Part shown: positions 17,339 to 26,841 of the stretch, piece by piece
How the letters are laid out: each line of letters starts with the position of its first letter
How positions within the stretch are numbered: position 1 is the stretch's first letter
The notes under the pieces: model-generated
The model's database searches: none
What the model was told of the DNA's origin: nothing
What the model saw: the letters and a program-made list of their open reading frames with translations, nothing else
Translations under genes and position numbers: made by a program
Source of the DNA: Kiritimatiellota bacterium B12222
GTDB lineage: Bacteria > Verrucomicrobiota > Kiritimatiellia > SS1-B-03-39 > UBA6053
Assembly (NCBI GenBank): GCA_029719485.1
Contig: CP120722.1
Location: 2,666,001 to 2,730,000, forward strand
Length of the DNA: 64,000 nucleotides
Direction of reading: 5' to 3'

Positions 17339-18756
17339 TGAACCCTTCCTTAAATCTTTCTTCTCTTGGCAACGCATCCCTCGCGGATCAAGTTGCAAAA
17401 CGTGCACTGGAAAGCGTTCCTGCCTACCAGGCTTATTGTGGCGTTTCCAAGTTACCTGACCGTTGGCAGGATCTGCCTTGCACAGATAAAAAATCCTATC
17501 TTTCTGATTACGATTATGCGGATTTGTTGTCGCCGGATGTTGAAAACTGTTTTTCTGTATTCAGTTCTTCCGGATCTTCTGGTCAACCTTTTTATTGGCC
17601 ACAGTTACGAAGTGAGGAAAGTGATGGAGGTGAACGACTACGTAGATTTCTTGAAGCGTCTTTTGAAATTCATGAACGGCGGACCATGGCCATTATTGGA
17701 TTGGCATTAGGCAGTTGGATTGGAGGAGATCATTTTTCATGGGCGATGAAGAATTTGTCACAGCGTTCTCCCTATCCGTTTTCGGTTTTTTCACCGGGTA
17801 ATCAACATGAAGAAATTATTCGCATGATTCATGCTTCGAAACCCTTCACCGATCAAATCCTCTTGCTGGTTTGTCCTTCGGCCATAGGTCATTTGAAAAG
17901 TCGTGCCGAAGCGATGGGAATGCCGTTGCCTTTGGAACGGATGCGCTTTCTGGTGATTGGAGAAGCCTTTCCCGAGTCCATGCGTTTCGACCTTGCACAG
18001 GCTTCGGGCATACCGCAAGGACGCATCCAGATGCTCTCTATTTTCGGGAGTGCGGATACAGGTGTTTTGGGGCATGAATCCCCAGCCTCGGCGTTGATTC
18101 GCGGGTGGTGTGAAGCAGATCCTGAGCTACGGGACGCTTTGGGCTTTGGTCGTGTGGTACCTCATTTATTTCATTTAGTGGACGAAACTGCATTTTTAGA
18201 AAATGTGGCAGGTGAATTGTGCATCACCAAATGGCAAGGGATTCCTTTGATACGCTATAACCTTCATGATGGGGTGAGGTTGATGAGTTGGAAAGCCATT
18301 TTGGATATTGTAAAACCCATTTTACCAAAAGGGGCGGATGACGTCTTGGCGACTTTACCCGATGTTCTCGCGATCACGGGGCGGTCAGATGCCTGTCTGA
18401 TCTTGTGTGGAACCAATATCAACGAAGCGATGTTGGATAACGTGATGCAGCAACGTCAATTTTCAGATGAGTTAACGGGTGCTTATCGGGCTCGGACGAT
18501 TTTCGATGCGGGTCGTCAACGACTGGAATTGGAATTGGAGATTAGGGAAGGCCTAGAAAGGTCTGTAGCATGGGTGGAAGAGCTTTATTTCCGATTGGTT
18601 AAAGCCTTAGGAGATGTACAACCTGAATTCAAAGGAGATTGGGAGCAAATTTATTGTTTTTGGGATGAAGATCCGCAGCAACGCATTCTTTCACTTAAAT
18701 TTAAACCATGGCCGGGCCTCAGTGGTGAAGGGATTAAACATCGGGGAATTCAATGA
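17338..18756 (+). CDS. Putative adenylate-forming protein (PaaK/CapK-like, distant)
   Basis: 472 residues. It resembles the phenylacetate-CoA ligase/CapK branch of the ANL superfamily: a Ser/Gly-rich nucleotide loop FSSSGSSGQPFYWP near residues 75-88, a central SIFGSADTGVLGHE segment near 238-251, and a late GRSDACLILCGTNI near 350-363. These enzymes activate a carboxylic acid as an acyl-adenylate. The substrate is unknown. The gene overlaps cdsA by one base and the next gene by four bases. A second, more typical member of the group closes the operon. I am fairly sure of the fold and unsure of the reaction. Confidence 0.62.
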   Translation: MNPSLNLSSLGNASLADQVAKRALESVPAYQAYCGVSKLPDRWQDLPCTDKKSYLSDYDYADLLSPDVENCFSVFSSSGSSGQPFYWPQLRSEESDGGERLRRFLEASFEIHERRTMAIIGLALGSWIGGDHFSWAMKNLSQRSPYPFSVFSPGNQHEEIIRMIHASKPFTDQILLLVCPSAIGHLKSRAEAMGMPLPLERMRFLVIGEAFPESMRFDLAQASGIPQGRIQMLSIFGSADTGVLGHESPASALIRGWCEADPELRDALGFGRVVPHLFHLVDETAFLENVAGELCITKWQGIPLIRYNLHDGVRLMSWKAILDIVKPILPKGADDVLATLPDVLAITGRSDACLILCGTNINEAMLDNVMQQRQFSDELTGAYRARTIFDAGRQRLELELEIREGLERSVAWVEELYFRLVKALGDVQPEFKGDWEQIYCFWDEDPQQRILSLKFKPWPGLSGEGIKHRGIQ

Positions 18757-19343
18757 TCGCGTCCCCACAATATTTAGGATGGCTGTTGGGGTCGGCTGGA
18801 TATTGGATTGCCTTTGCATGGGGATTTGGGGAAGCCACGGTCTTTTTTATCCTGCCAGATTTACTCTTAAGTCTCACGGCTCTCTTTGCATTTCGTAAAG
18901 CGTGGAAACAATTAGGATGGATGATCGTGGGGTCGATTTTGGGAGGGGTGTGTATCTATCTCTGGACTTTGGAAGCTCCCCGGATGGCCCGGCAGGTGGT
19001 AGATGCGGTGCCTTTTGTTACAGAAGAAATGTGGATAAAGGTCCAGTTGACTCTGAGTCAACATGGGGGCGCGGGATTGGTGTTGGGGCCTTTCTCTGGG
19101 ATTCCGTATAAGGTCTATGCGGTCGAGTCGGCTGAAAGGGTTCCGTTGCTTTGGTTTGTTCTGTTTTCTTTTCCTGCGCGACTCAGTCGTTTGGTGGGGG
19201 CTGTTTTACTCTTTGGCGGGGTGGGGGCATTGTTCAAACAGAAAATAATCGTCCATCCCGGGATCACTCTGGCGATGTGGGGACTGTATTGGATTGGAAT
19301 GTATAGTTGGTATTGGGGCTCACTTTTAGGAGGAACGACATGA
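18753..19343 (+). CDS. Multispanning membrane protein, DedA/VTT-like
   Basis: 196 residues with about five hydrophobic segments. GFGEATVFFILPDLLLS near residues 23-40 and LGPFSGIPYKVYAVE near 110-124 resemble the re-entrant loops of DedA/VTT-domain proteins, which help move lipids or lipid carriers across membranes. The match is by eye and not conclusive. The four-base overlaps on both sides place it firmly in the lipid operon, where a lipid transport role would fit. Confidence 0.5.
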   Translation: MIASPQYLGWLLGSAGYWIAFAWGFGEATVFFILPDLLLSLTALFAFRKAWKQLGWMIVGSILGGVCIYLWTLEAPRMARQVVDAVPFVTEEMWIKVQLTLSQHGGAGLVLGPFSGIPYKVYAVESAERVPLLWFVLFSFPARLSRLVGAVLLFGGVGALFKQKIIVHPGITLAMWGLYWIGMYSWYWGSLLGGTT

Positions 19344-20632
19344 GAACACTCACTTTAAATGAACGCGTAACCTTACTTAAATCCTTTGTGAATGGTGGAC
19401 GTTTTTTAAAACAATCCCCTTATTGGGCGCCTGAACGTATGCGTGACTGGCAGTTTGCGCGTATTCAAAAATTGGTGACTCATGCGATGAAAGAAATTCC
19501 TTTTTACCGTGCACATTATGGGGCTGCCAGTTTTGAATTAGGTGACCTCAAAAGTTGGGATGACTTTCATCGTTTGCCTCTCGTGACCAAAGACGATGTT
19601 ATACAGCATTTCCCAGAAGGTATGTTAAAGAAAGGCGCGAATCTTGATGATTTAATTGTTTCCAGAAGCAGCGGTTCCAGCGGAAAGGTGCTTGATGTTT
19701 GTTATGATAGTCAGGCCATGATCACCTTTATGCTTGCTGGATTACGACTTTACCGGATGGGATTTAGGTATGGACCTCTGCATCGTCAATTATATATTTA
19801 CACCTCCCCATATCCCTTATCTTCCGTATTTGGCTTATTCCCCATGCACTTTGTGTCGACGCTGGAGGAGGTGGATAAAATTGCAGCCAAAATAGAGGCC
19901 ATTAGGCCTGAACTATTGGTGTGTTATCCCTCGCATCTTAAACAAATTGCTCCTTTATTAAGCAAGCGTGCGACCTCACGACTAAGATGCATTTCCGTAA
20001 ATTCTGAAATGTCAACCCAGGCCGAACGGGATGCGATATCCGAGCGATGGGGGTGCCCCGTGTTGGATGAATACTCCTCGGAAGAGCTGACTCGTATTGC
20101 CGCCCAATGTACATGTGGGAAGTATCATGTTTTTGAAGATATTAATTATATGGAAACTTTGCCTCCAGAACCGGGGAGTAATTTAGGGGTGCTGGTCGGT
20201 ACCCAACTACATAATTTTGCGATGCCTATGATCCGTTATGTGCAAAACGATTTAGGGGAACTCCAGTCAAGTGTATGCGATTGCGGGTGGAGATTTCGTC
20301 AGTTGATAAATCTACAAGGTCGTAAAAATGATAGTTTCCTGATGCCTTCGGGTCGTGAGATCTCTTCTGGATTTTTATTGGATGCCACCTATGATATTTT
20401 ATTGGAATGGCGGGAGGCCGTGTTGGATTTTTGTTTGATACAGACGGGCGGGGATCAGGTGAAATTACAGGTGGTCAAAGGGAGCGGATGGTCGGATCGG
20501 ATAGCAGAAGAAATTAAGCAGCGCTTTAATGGTTATTTTAAAAATGAGGTTCGTTTCTGGATTGAAGGGGTGGAGATATGCGAAAAAACCAGGAGCGGGA
20601 AAAGAAATCCTATTTTAAGACGGATCAAGTAA
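19340..20632 (+). CDS. CapK/phenylacetate-CoA ligase family protein
   Basis: 430 residues. The N-terminus (MRDWQFARIQKLVTHAMKEIPFYRAHYG) and the DFHRLPLVTKDDV segment are typical of the CapK/PaaK family. The Ser/Gly-rich loop SRSSGSSGKVLD is near residues 110-121, EYSSEELTRIAAQC near 241-254, and a QGRKNDSFLMPSGREIS motif near 334-350. Four Cys residues (CTCG and CDCG) may bind a metal. Family members activate carboxylates as adenylates, some forming CoA thioesters and some serving polysaccharide or lipid modification. The start at 19340 has an AGGAGG site and an ATGA overlap with the preceding gene. It is the last gene of the operon. Confidence 0.75.
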   Translation: MRTLTLNERVTLLKSFVNGGRFLKQSPYWAPERMRDWQFARIQKLVTHAMKEIPFYRAHYGAASFELGDLKSWDDFHRLPLVTKDDVIQHFPEGMLKKGANLDDLIVSRSSGSSGKVLDVCYDSQAMITFMLAGLRLYRMGFRYGPLHRQLYIYTSPYPLSSVFGLFPMHFVSTLEEVDKIAAKIEAIRPELLVCYPSHLKQIAPLLSKRATSRLRCISVNSEMSTQAERDAISERWGCPVLDEYSSEELTRIAAQCTCGKYHVFEDINYMETLPPEPGSNLGVLVGTQLHNFAMPMIRYVQNDLGELQSSVCDCGWRFRQLINLQGRKNDSFLMPSGREISSGFLLDATYDILLEWREAVLDFCLIQTGGDQVKLQVVKGSGWSDRIAEEIKQRFNGYFKNEVRFWIEGVEICEKTRSGKRNPILRRIK

Positions 20633-20795
20633 CGGGATGAGAGTGAACACAACCTGCGGAGTGGAGGGGTTTTCCAAGTAGCGAGAGGTGGGGGTGATGA
20701 AATATATTTTAATTCCTGTGCTTTCTATTTGATTCTGCGAAAATCTTCCACATGGTCGTGCACACAATTATTATCAGAATATATTTAAGGATCAA

Positions 20796-21809
20796 ATGAT
20801 GTCACAAGATGAATCTCAGGTTGAAATGGATGATGTAGCAGCAATTGAAGCCCTGCGGGATCAAATGGCAAAGGTGAAAACCGAACTTGGTCGGGTGATC
20901 ATTGGGCAAGATGAGGTTGTGGAAAAGCTTTTGATTTGTTTGTTGGCACGTGGTCATGCCCTGTTGGTCGGGGTACCTGGTTTGGCAAAAACTTTGTTAA
21001 TTCAATCGCTCTCGGATTTGATGTCGCTCGATTTTAGTCGTATTCAATTTACCCCTGATTTAATGCCCTCCGACATTACAGGAACCGATATCTTACAGGA
21101 AACAGAGGGTGGTCATCGTGAATTTGAATTTATGAAAGGCCCATTGTTTGCCAACATTGTATTGGCGGATGAAATCAACCGTACACCTCCTAAAACACAG
21201 GCCGCGTTATTGCAGGCCATGCAGGAGTATCAGGTGAATGCCGGGAACCATACCTTTCATCTCGAAAAACCTTTCTTTGTTTTGGCCACTCAAAATCCCA
21301 TTGAGCAGGAGGGCACGTATCCCTTGCCTGAAGCGCAATTGGACCGTTTCATGTTTATGATTGAGGTGAAATATCCAAATTATGAAGAAGAATTACGGAT
21401 TGCGAAAGAAACCACGGGTAGCAAAAATGTAACATTAGAGCCTGTCTTGACTGGCGCTGAAATTTTGAAGGCGCAGGAAGTGGTGCGTCAAGTTCCAGTG
21501 GCGGATCATGTTTATGATCATGTGGTAAAATTAGTGAGAGCTGCGCGACCAGGTCAGCCTGGTTCACCTGCGTGGGTGAACGAAATGGTGATGTGGGGAC
21601 CGGGTCCACGTGCCCTTCAATATTTAGTGTTGGGAGCCAAAGCACGCGCAGTATTGCGCGGGAGCATGTTGGTGCAAATTGAAGATGTAAATGCTGTGGC
21701 TGAGCCTGTGTTAACCCACCGCATTTTAACAAATTTCCATGCCCAATCTGAAGGGGTTACATCTGCGGATGTGATTGCTCGCCTGAAGGAAGAAGCCTTG
21801 GACCTTTAA
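20796..21809 (+). CDS. MoxR-family AAA+ ATPase
   Basis: 337 residues, first gene of an eight-gene operon. Walker A is VGVPGLAKT, Walker B VLADEINRTPPKTQAALLQAMQE, followed by sensor 1 ATQNPIEQEGTYPLPEAQLDRF, which is diagnostic of MoxR. MoxR ATPases act as chaperones that mature or load VWA-domain partners. Here VWA proteins follow directly. Two ATG codons in a row (20796, 20799) could serve as start; AAGG lies just upstream. Confidence 0.94.
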   Translation: MMSQDESQVEMDDVAAIEALRDQMAKVKTELGRVIIGQDEVVEKLLICLLARGHALLVGVPGLAKTLLIQSLSDLMSLDFSRIQFTPDLMPSDITGTDILQETEGGHREFEFMKGPLFANIVLADEINRTPPKTQAALLQAMQEYQVNAGNHTFHLEKPFFVLATQNPIEQEGTYPLPEAQLDRFMFMIEVKYPNYEEELRIAKETTGSKNVTLEPVLTGAEILKAQEVVRQVPVADHVYDHVVKLVRAARPGQPGSPAWVNEMVMWGPGPRALQYLVLGAKARAVLRGSMLVQIEDVNAVAEPVLTHRILTNFHAQSEGVTSADVIARLKEEALDL

Positions 21810-21812
21810 TCC

Positions 21813-22742
21813 GTGGCAAGTAAAGCCCACAGTTCTCGTCCATTTTTGGATGCGGGAGTGCTTTCAAGGCTCTCCAAAATGACCTATGAGGTGAACAACC
21901 CCATGTTGGGGTCGATCACGGGTATTCATCGCTCGGCCACTCGTGGATCGAGCGTAGAGTTTGCGGAATACCGCAAGTATGTGCAAGGGGATGATCCTAA
22001 GCACATTGATTGGCAGGTTTATGCCCGTTCTGATCGCTTTTACATTAAAGAATTTGAGGCTGATACCAATTTACGTTGTTATGTCGTACTTGATGCCAGC
22101 GGGTCGATGGCTTTTGATTCAGGTGCGGGAAGCCGCTTTGATTTTGCCCGTAAGATGGCCAGTCACTTGGCCTATATGTTGATTCAGCAAGGGGATGCCG
22201 TAGGCTTGCACGCTTGTAATGAAGAAGAGCAGGTGGATTTACCCGCCCGTCAGGCTCCTTCGCATTTGCATACCTATTTTGACTTGGTGGAAGGGATGCA
22301 ACCTCGTGGTGAATCTACCTTGGTAGGTGCATTGCATGATTTGGCCGAACGGGTTCAACGGCGGGCCGTGGTCATGGTGCTCTCTGATGGATTCATGCCC
22401 GCACCTGATTTGTTGGATGCATTGCAACATCTTTGTTTCTGTCGGCATGATGTTTCCTTTTTCCATCTCTTGGATCCTCAAGAATTGAAGTTTGATTTCA
22501 CCCGTCCGGTGCGATTTGTCGATTTGGAAGGGGGGGCTGATTTGGTTGCGGATCCTAGTGTGATGCAAGCGACGTATTTGGAAGGCATTCACCGTCATTT
22601 GGATACCCTCAAAGACGGTTGTCGTAAATTTCAAATTGATTATCGACAGACCCTCATGAACGAAACGTTTGAACAGGCACTATCGTCTTACATTTTGGGA
22701 CATGTCGGGATGTTTGGGAAAAAGGGTGGTGCCCGTAAATGA
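21813..22742 (+). CDS. DUF58 domain protein
   Basis: 309 residues, GTG start three bases after the MoxR stop codon. The DUF58 signature FAEYRKYVQGDDPKHIDWQV lies near residues 50-69, followed by a VWA-like segment VVLDASGSMAFDSG with a metal-site DxSxS pattern. MoxR and DUF58 genes are very often paired; DUF58 proteins are thought to be partners of the ATPase. No transmembrane helix is evident, so it is probably cytoplasmic or membrane-associated. It overlaps the next gene by four bases. Confidence 0.92.
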   Translation: MASKAHSSRPFLDAGVLSRLSKMTYEVNNPMLGSITGIHRSATRGSSVEFAEYRKYVQGDDPKHIDWQVYARSDRFYIKEFEADTNLRCYVVLDASGSMAFDSGAGSRFDFARKMASHLAYMLIQQGDAVGLHACNEEEQVDLPARQAPSHLHTYFDLVEGMQPRGESTLVGALHDLAERVQRRAVVMVLSDGFMPAPDLLDALQHLCFCRHDVSFFHLLDPQELKFDFTRPVRFVDLEGGADLVADPSVMQATYLEGIHRHLDTLKDGCRKFQIDYRQTLMNETFEQALSSYILGHVGMFGKKGGARK

Positions 22743-24658
22743 GCGCACTCTCTCCTCTGTTTTTATGGTTAATTCCTCTGGCTTTCTTGCCGGTGATTAT
22801 TCATTTGCTCAACCGTTTACGCTATCAGACGGTGCCTTGGGCGGCGATGATGTTTTTGCGCAGTGCAGATCGGGATGCCTCGCGTCGGGCGAAAATTCGA
22901 CAATGGATTATTTTAGCCTCACGTTGCTTGATGTTGTTGATGTTTCTGCTGGCGCTGGCGCGGCTACAATCCAAAGGCCGTTTGGCCCGTTTTTTCGATT
23001 CAGGTTCTAATCTGGTGATTATATTATTTGATCGTTCTGCCAGTATGGAGCAGTTGCGGGGTGGCGTGTCCGGACGTGAACGGGCCATGGCATTGTTAGA
23101 ACAAGGACTTTCCGAATTAGGCCCTGGATCCCGGGTGATTTGGATGGATTCAGCTACGGGAGAAATGACCCCATTGCCCCATGGCATCGAGTTGGATCGG
23201 TTGCCCATGGTGTCAGAAACCTCAACCTCTGCCGATATTTCAGCCATGTTACGTGCGGCCTTGCAGGAAATTGCCCGCGCAGGGGTCAACAAAGCTGAAG
23301 TATGGATTCCTACCGATCGTCAAAGTTCTGCCTGGTTACCCGATGGGGCGAATCCTCCTGATTGGAGTGAATGGGCGGGGATCAATACTCAAATTACCTT
23401 ACGGCTTTTGGATGTAGCGGAAGTCGTTCCCGATAGTGGGAATCGTGCTATTCAGTTAATGGAAGCACCTTTATGGGATGGGGAGACCTTAACGTTACAA
23501 ATGCGGTTGTTGCGAGACACGGATCAACCCGAAACCGTTCCCGTGCAAATTGAGTATGGTGGTTTGTCGTTGCGTGAAGAAATGTTAGTAGAGGGACACA
23601 GTTTTACCTGGGAACAACCTTTACAAGTTGAGGCAGGGCAAAGCCAAGTGCATGCCTTGTTCAGTTTGCCTGCTGATAGCAATTTAGCGGACAACCGTGT
23701 CGCCGTGAGTTGGGTAGACCATGGAGCGACACAAGCGTCGGTCACGGTGAATGATGTTTATGTGGATAGCATCATGAAAGCTGCATTATTACCTCAACCT
23801 GGCTTGAGGGAAATTGTCGATCCGGTACTGACGCCTTTCGATCAACTAGACTTTAAGGTTGCAGAAGATGGGGCTGTTTTATCTGCTGCAGAAAGGGCTT
23901 GGGTTGAGCAAGGGGGCGTTCTATTGCTTTTGCCTCCTGAGGAAGCCTTAGTGGCCGTAGGGGAAGGGAACGAAGGAGTCGCGGTAATGTCGTGGGAAGA
24001 ACAAAATGGGGTATTTGCCACCGAACAACGTGAACCCTTACGCTTAGATTTGGTGCGCGTCTATGAAGCGGTAACTTTGAACAGCAGTGCTGAGGATACA
24101 CGAGTGTTGGCCACTTTGGAAAATGGGGATCCGCTGTTAGTGCGTGAAGATGTAGGCCATGGCGTACTTTATCGTTTAGCTACGGTTCCGGATCCACGAT
24201 CTTCCAATTTGGATGCAGGGTATGTGTTGGTCCCCATGTTGCAACGAATGATGATGCAGGGTGCGGAAGGCAATCGATTGTCAGGGGTTCAGGACTTAGG
24301 CGCCGTGGTGATTCCTGAAACCGTCGACTGGGAATCGTTGGATGGTGAAGGTGCATCGCCTTTACTCCATACCGGACGCTATCGACATGAGCTCGGAGTG
24401 TTAGCCCTTAATCGTCCGTTACAAGAGGATCGTAAAGAAGAACTCACCTTGAGTGAATTAGAAGACTGGGCGACTCCCTTGACTTTTCGAACCTTTCAAG
24501 ATCACAGCAGAGTGGATACGGATTTGAACAGCCGTTTTGAATTCACGTCTTTCCTCAGTTTAGTGGGGTTGATGTTTCTGGTCGTGGAATCATGGTTGTT
24601 GACCCGCAATATTCGTAGACCGTCAAAATCGACCACCACCTGGAGGTCCGCAGCATGA
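22739..24658 (+). CDS. BatA-type membrane protein with VWA domain
   Basis: 639 residues. The N-terminus, LFLWLIPLAFLPVIIHLLNR followed by TVPWAAMMFLR, is the aerotolerance-type (BatA N-terminal) domain with two membrane segments before residue 80. A VWA domain follows with a canonical metal site VIILFDRSASMEQL near residue 95. A large periplasmic region with beta-rich character follows, and a C-terminal transmembrane helix (SLVGLMFLVVESWLL). This layout matches the Bat operon class in Bacteroidetes and PVC bacteria. The name BatA comes from an aerotolerance phenotype in Bacteroides; the role here is unproven. Confidence 0.85.
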   Translation: MSALSPLFLWLIPLAFLPVIIHLLNRLRYQTVPWAAMMFLRSADRDASRRAKIRQWIILASRCLMLLMFLLALARLQSKGRLARFFDSGSNLVIILFDRSASMEQLRGGVSGRERAMALLEQGLSELGPGSRVIWMDSATGEMTPLPHGIELDRLPMVSETSTSADISAMLRAALQEIARAGVNKAEVWIPTDRQSSAWLPDGANPPDWSEWAGINTQITLRLLDVAEVVPDSGNRAIQLMEAPLWDGETLTLQMRLLRDTDQPETVPVQIEYGGLSLREEMLVEGHSFTWEQPLQVEAGQSQVHALFSLPADSNLADNRVAVSWVDHGATQASVTVNDVYVDSIMKAALLPQPGLREIVDPVLTPFDQLDFKVAEDGAVLSAAERAWVEQGGVLLLLPPEEALVAVGEGNEGVAVMSWEEQNGVFATEQREPLRLDLVRVYEAVTLNSSAEDTRVLATLENGDPLLVREDVGHGVLYRLATVPDPRSSNLDAGYVLVPMLQRMMMQGAEGNRLSGVQDLGAVVIPETVDWESLDGEGASPLLHTGRYRHELGVLALNRPLQEDRKEELTLSELEDWATPLTFRTFQDHSRVDTDLNSRFEFTSFLSLVGLMFLVVESWLLTRNIRRPSKSTTTWRSAA

Positions 24659-26841
24659 GTGTCGTAGACAGTCAATGGATTTTTAATAGTAGTGGTGTCA
24701 TGATAACTGCGGGGATTCTTTGTTTCCTTCTTTATCTAATCATCTCTGTTTATCATTTAAAACAAGTACACTTTTCGCGTTATCGTTTGTTGACCGAAAC
24801 GATTAAGTTTTTGGGTGCGTTGTTGTTACTGTTTACTTTATTTCAACCCGAACGACACACTCGGTCGGTTCGAAATGAAAATGCTCGAATCGCTGTGATT
24901 GCAGATGCAACGGACTCGATGGATACACGGGATATCAAATCGGGTGGACAAGTCATGAGTCGAAAAGAGTGGCTCAATGCGTTGATGGAAAGTGAGGCTT
25001 GGAGTGCGTTAGGAGATGCCGTTCAATTAGAAGTGATTGAAATGGGTCACGCGGACAAACCGGATTTTAAAGAAACCAATTTTCAAGCCTCATTGGCTGC
25101 GGCCCGAGCGATTGAACAATTGGCCGGGGTATTGGTGCTCTCTGATGGTTTACACAATGCTGTGGAAGCGCCACTCCCCGAAATTTTACGTTTGGCGGAA
25201 GCGGATATCCCGGTGTATGCTGTGGAGATTGGTGAAGAAACACGTTTGCCAGATTTGATTTTGGATGACGTGAATTATCCCTCTTACTCTATTATGAATG
25301 AAGCCTTGGTACTGCCATATAAAGTGAGCAATACCTTAGAGGATGATGTACCTGTACGGGTCGTATTGTTGGCGAATGGAATTGAAGTTGCGAGTCAGGA
25401 GCTGACCATCCCCTCGGGTCTGAATAAAGAAGGCGCCTTGCGTTGGACTCCACGAAATGAGGGCCCCGTTGAGTTGACCGTAGAAGTAGAGTCGCATCCA
25501 TTTGAAGAATTTATCGATAACAATCGCATGGTGGCCGAAGTAGATATTCGCAAGACCTTGATTCGGGTGTTGATCATTGATTCTTTACCCCGTTGGGAAA
25601 TACGTTATTTGCGAAATGCGTTAAATCGCGACCCAGGTGTTCATGTCGACACCTTGTTATATCTGCCTGAGTTGGGGATTCAATCCGGTCCCGGTTATCT
25701 AGATGGGTTCCCTCAATCCCGGGATGCATGGTCCCAATACGATGTTGTTTTCCTTGGAGATGTTGGACTTGGAAATCATGAATTAAGCCAAGAGAACTTA
25801 CGGGCCTTAGAACTATTGGTGCGTGAACAAGGCAGTGGTCTGGTATTTTTGCCGGGAGCAAGAGGGGGGCAACTTCGTTTATTAAATACAGCTGTAGAAG
25901 GGTTATTGCCGGTTGAGTATGACACGGCGTTGCCTCATGGTGTGGGTATGAATTTAGAAATGCGCATGGAATTAACCCGGGAGGGCCGGGACCATTTGCT
26001 CACTCAACTGAGTTCTTCGCCTGCGCGGAATTTACAGATTTGGCGAAAACTTCCTGGCTTTTATTGGTATGCGCCTGTGACCCGTGCCCGGGTAGGATCT
26101 GAGGTGTTGGCTACGCATAATTCGCGTCGTAATGATAATGGACGGATTCCGTTGTTGGTCACGCGGGACGCTGGTACGGGTCATGTATTGTTCATGGGGA
26201 CGGATGGTGCATGGCGCTGGCGCCGAGGAGTAGAGGATTTATACCACTACCGTTTCTGGGGGCAAGTGGTGCGGTGGATGGCGCATAAACGTCATATGTT
26301 TGGCGATGAAGGCGCGCGTTTGTTCATCCAGCCCGAACGTCCCGAAGTGGGGCAGGATGTGACCATGACCTTGTCTTTACGTGGGGCCATGGCTCTGAGT
26401 GAAGAGGTCCCTTTCCGTTTGCGTGTGGTGAACGAACGTGGGGAAGTGGTTTCACCTTCCGTAACCAGCTTAGAAGGCGGTGGGAGCTACCAGGCGCATT
26501 GGGTTCCTGAGGGTCCTGGCAAGGTTCAGGTAGAACTGCTCGATATAGATGGAGGCGATGTGCCTTGGTTTAGCTCCGAATTTATGGTCGAAGGAGATAT
26601 TCCCGAAAAAGTGGGTCTGCCTTCTCAACCTGTGTTTTTACAAGAGTTGGCCCAAATCACGGGGGGCGAACGGGTGATGCGCGAAGATGCGGTGGCTTTG
26701 TTAGAGCGATTGGAACGCTTGCCCCGCGAGCAGAAAGTATTGACGGTCAAACGAATTTGGCAGCATCCCCTTTGGGTGATTTCATTATTTTCATTTTTTG
26801 GAATCTATTGGATTCTTAGAAAAAGGCAGGGTTGGATATGA
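24655..26841 (+). CDS. Membrane protein with VWA-like and glutamine amidotransferase-like domains
   Basis: 728 residues. Two N-terminal transmembrane helices (about 14-32 and 46-64), a VWA-like domain starting IAVIADATDSMDTRD, in which the metal site reads DATDS rather than DxSxS, and then an Ig-like stretch. From about residue 300 (LIRVLIIDSLPRWEIRYL to VREQGSGLVFLPGARGG) it resembles the class I glutamine amidotransferase-like fold seen in such proteins, without an obvious catalytic Cys. A final helix near 706-722 anchors the C-terminus. It overlaps both neighbours by four bases. It is probably a structural partner of the BatA-like protein. Confidence 0.78.
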   Translation: MSVVDSQWIFNSSGVMITAGILCFLLYLIISVYHLKQVHFSRYRLLTETIKFLGALLLLFTLFQPERHTRSVRNENARIAVIADATDSMDTRDIKSGGQVMSRKEWLNALMESEAWSALGDAVQLEVIEMGHADKPDFKETNFQASLAAARAIEQLAGVLVLSDGLHNAVEAPLPEILRLAEADIPVYAVEIGEETRLPDLILDDVNYPSYSIMNEALVLPYKVSNTLEDDVPVRVVLLANGIEVASQELTIPSGLNKEGALRWTPRNEGPVELTVEVESHPFEEFIDNNRMVAEVDIRKTLIRVLIIDSLPRWEIRYLRNALNRDPGVHVDTLLYLPELGIQSGPGYLDGFPQSRDAWSQYDVVFLGDVGLGNHELSQENLRALELLVREQGSGLVFLPGARGGQLRLLNTAVEGLLPVEYDTALPHGVGMNLEMRMELTREGRDHLLTQLSSSPARNLQIWRKLPGFYWYAPVTRARVGSEVLATHNSRRNDNGRIPLLVTRDAGTGHVLFMGTDGAWRWRRGVEDLYHYRFWGQVVRWMAHKRHMFGDEGARLFIQPERPEVGQDVTMTLSLRGAMALSEEVPFRLRVVNERGEVVSPSVTSLEGGGSYQAHWVPEGPGKVQVELLDIDGGDVPWFSSEFMVEGDIPEKVGLPSQPVFLQELAQITGGERVMREDAVALLERLERLPREQKVLTVKRIWQHPLWVISLFSFFGIYWILRKRQGWI

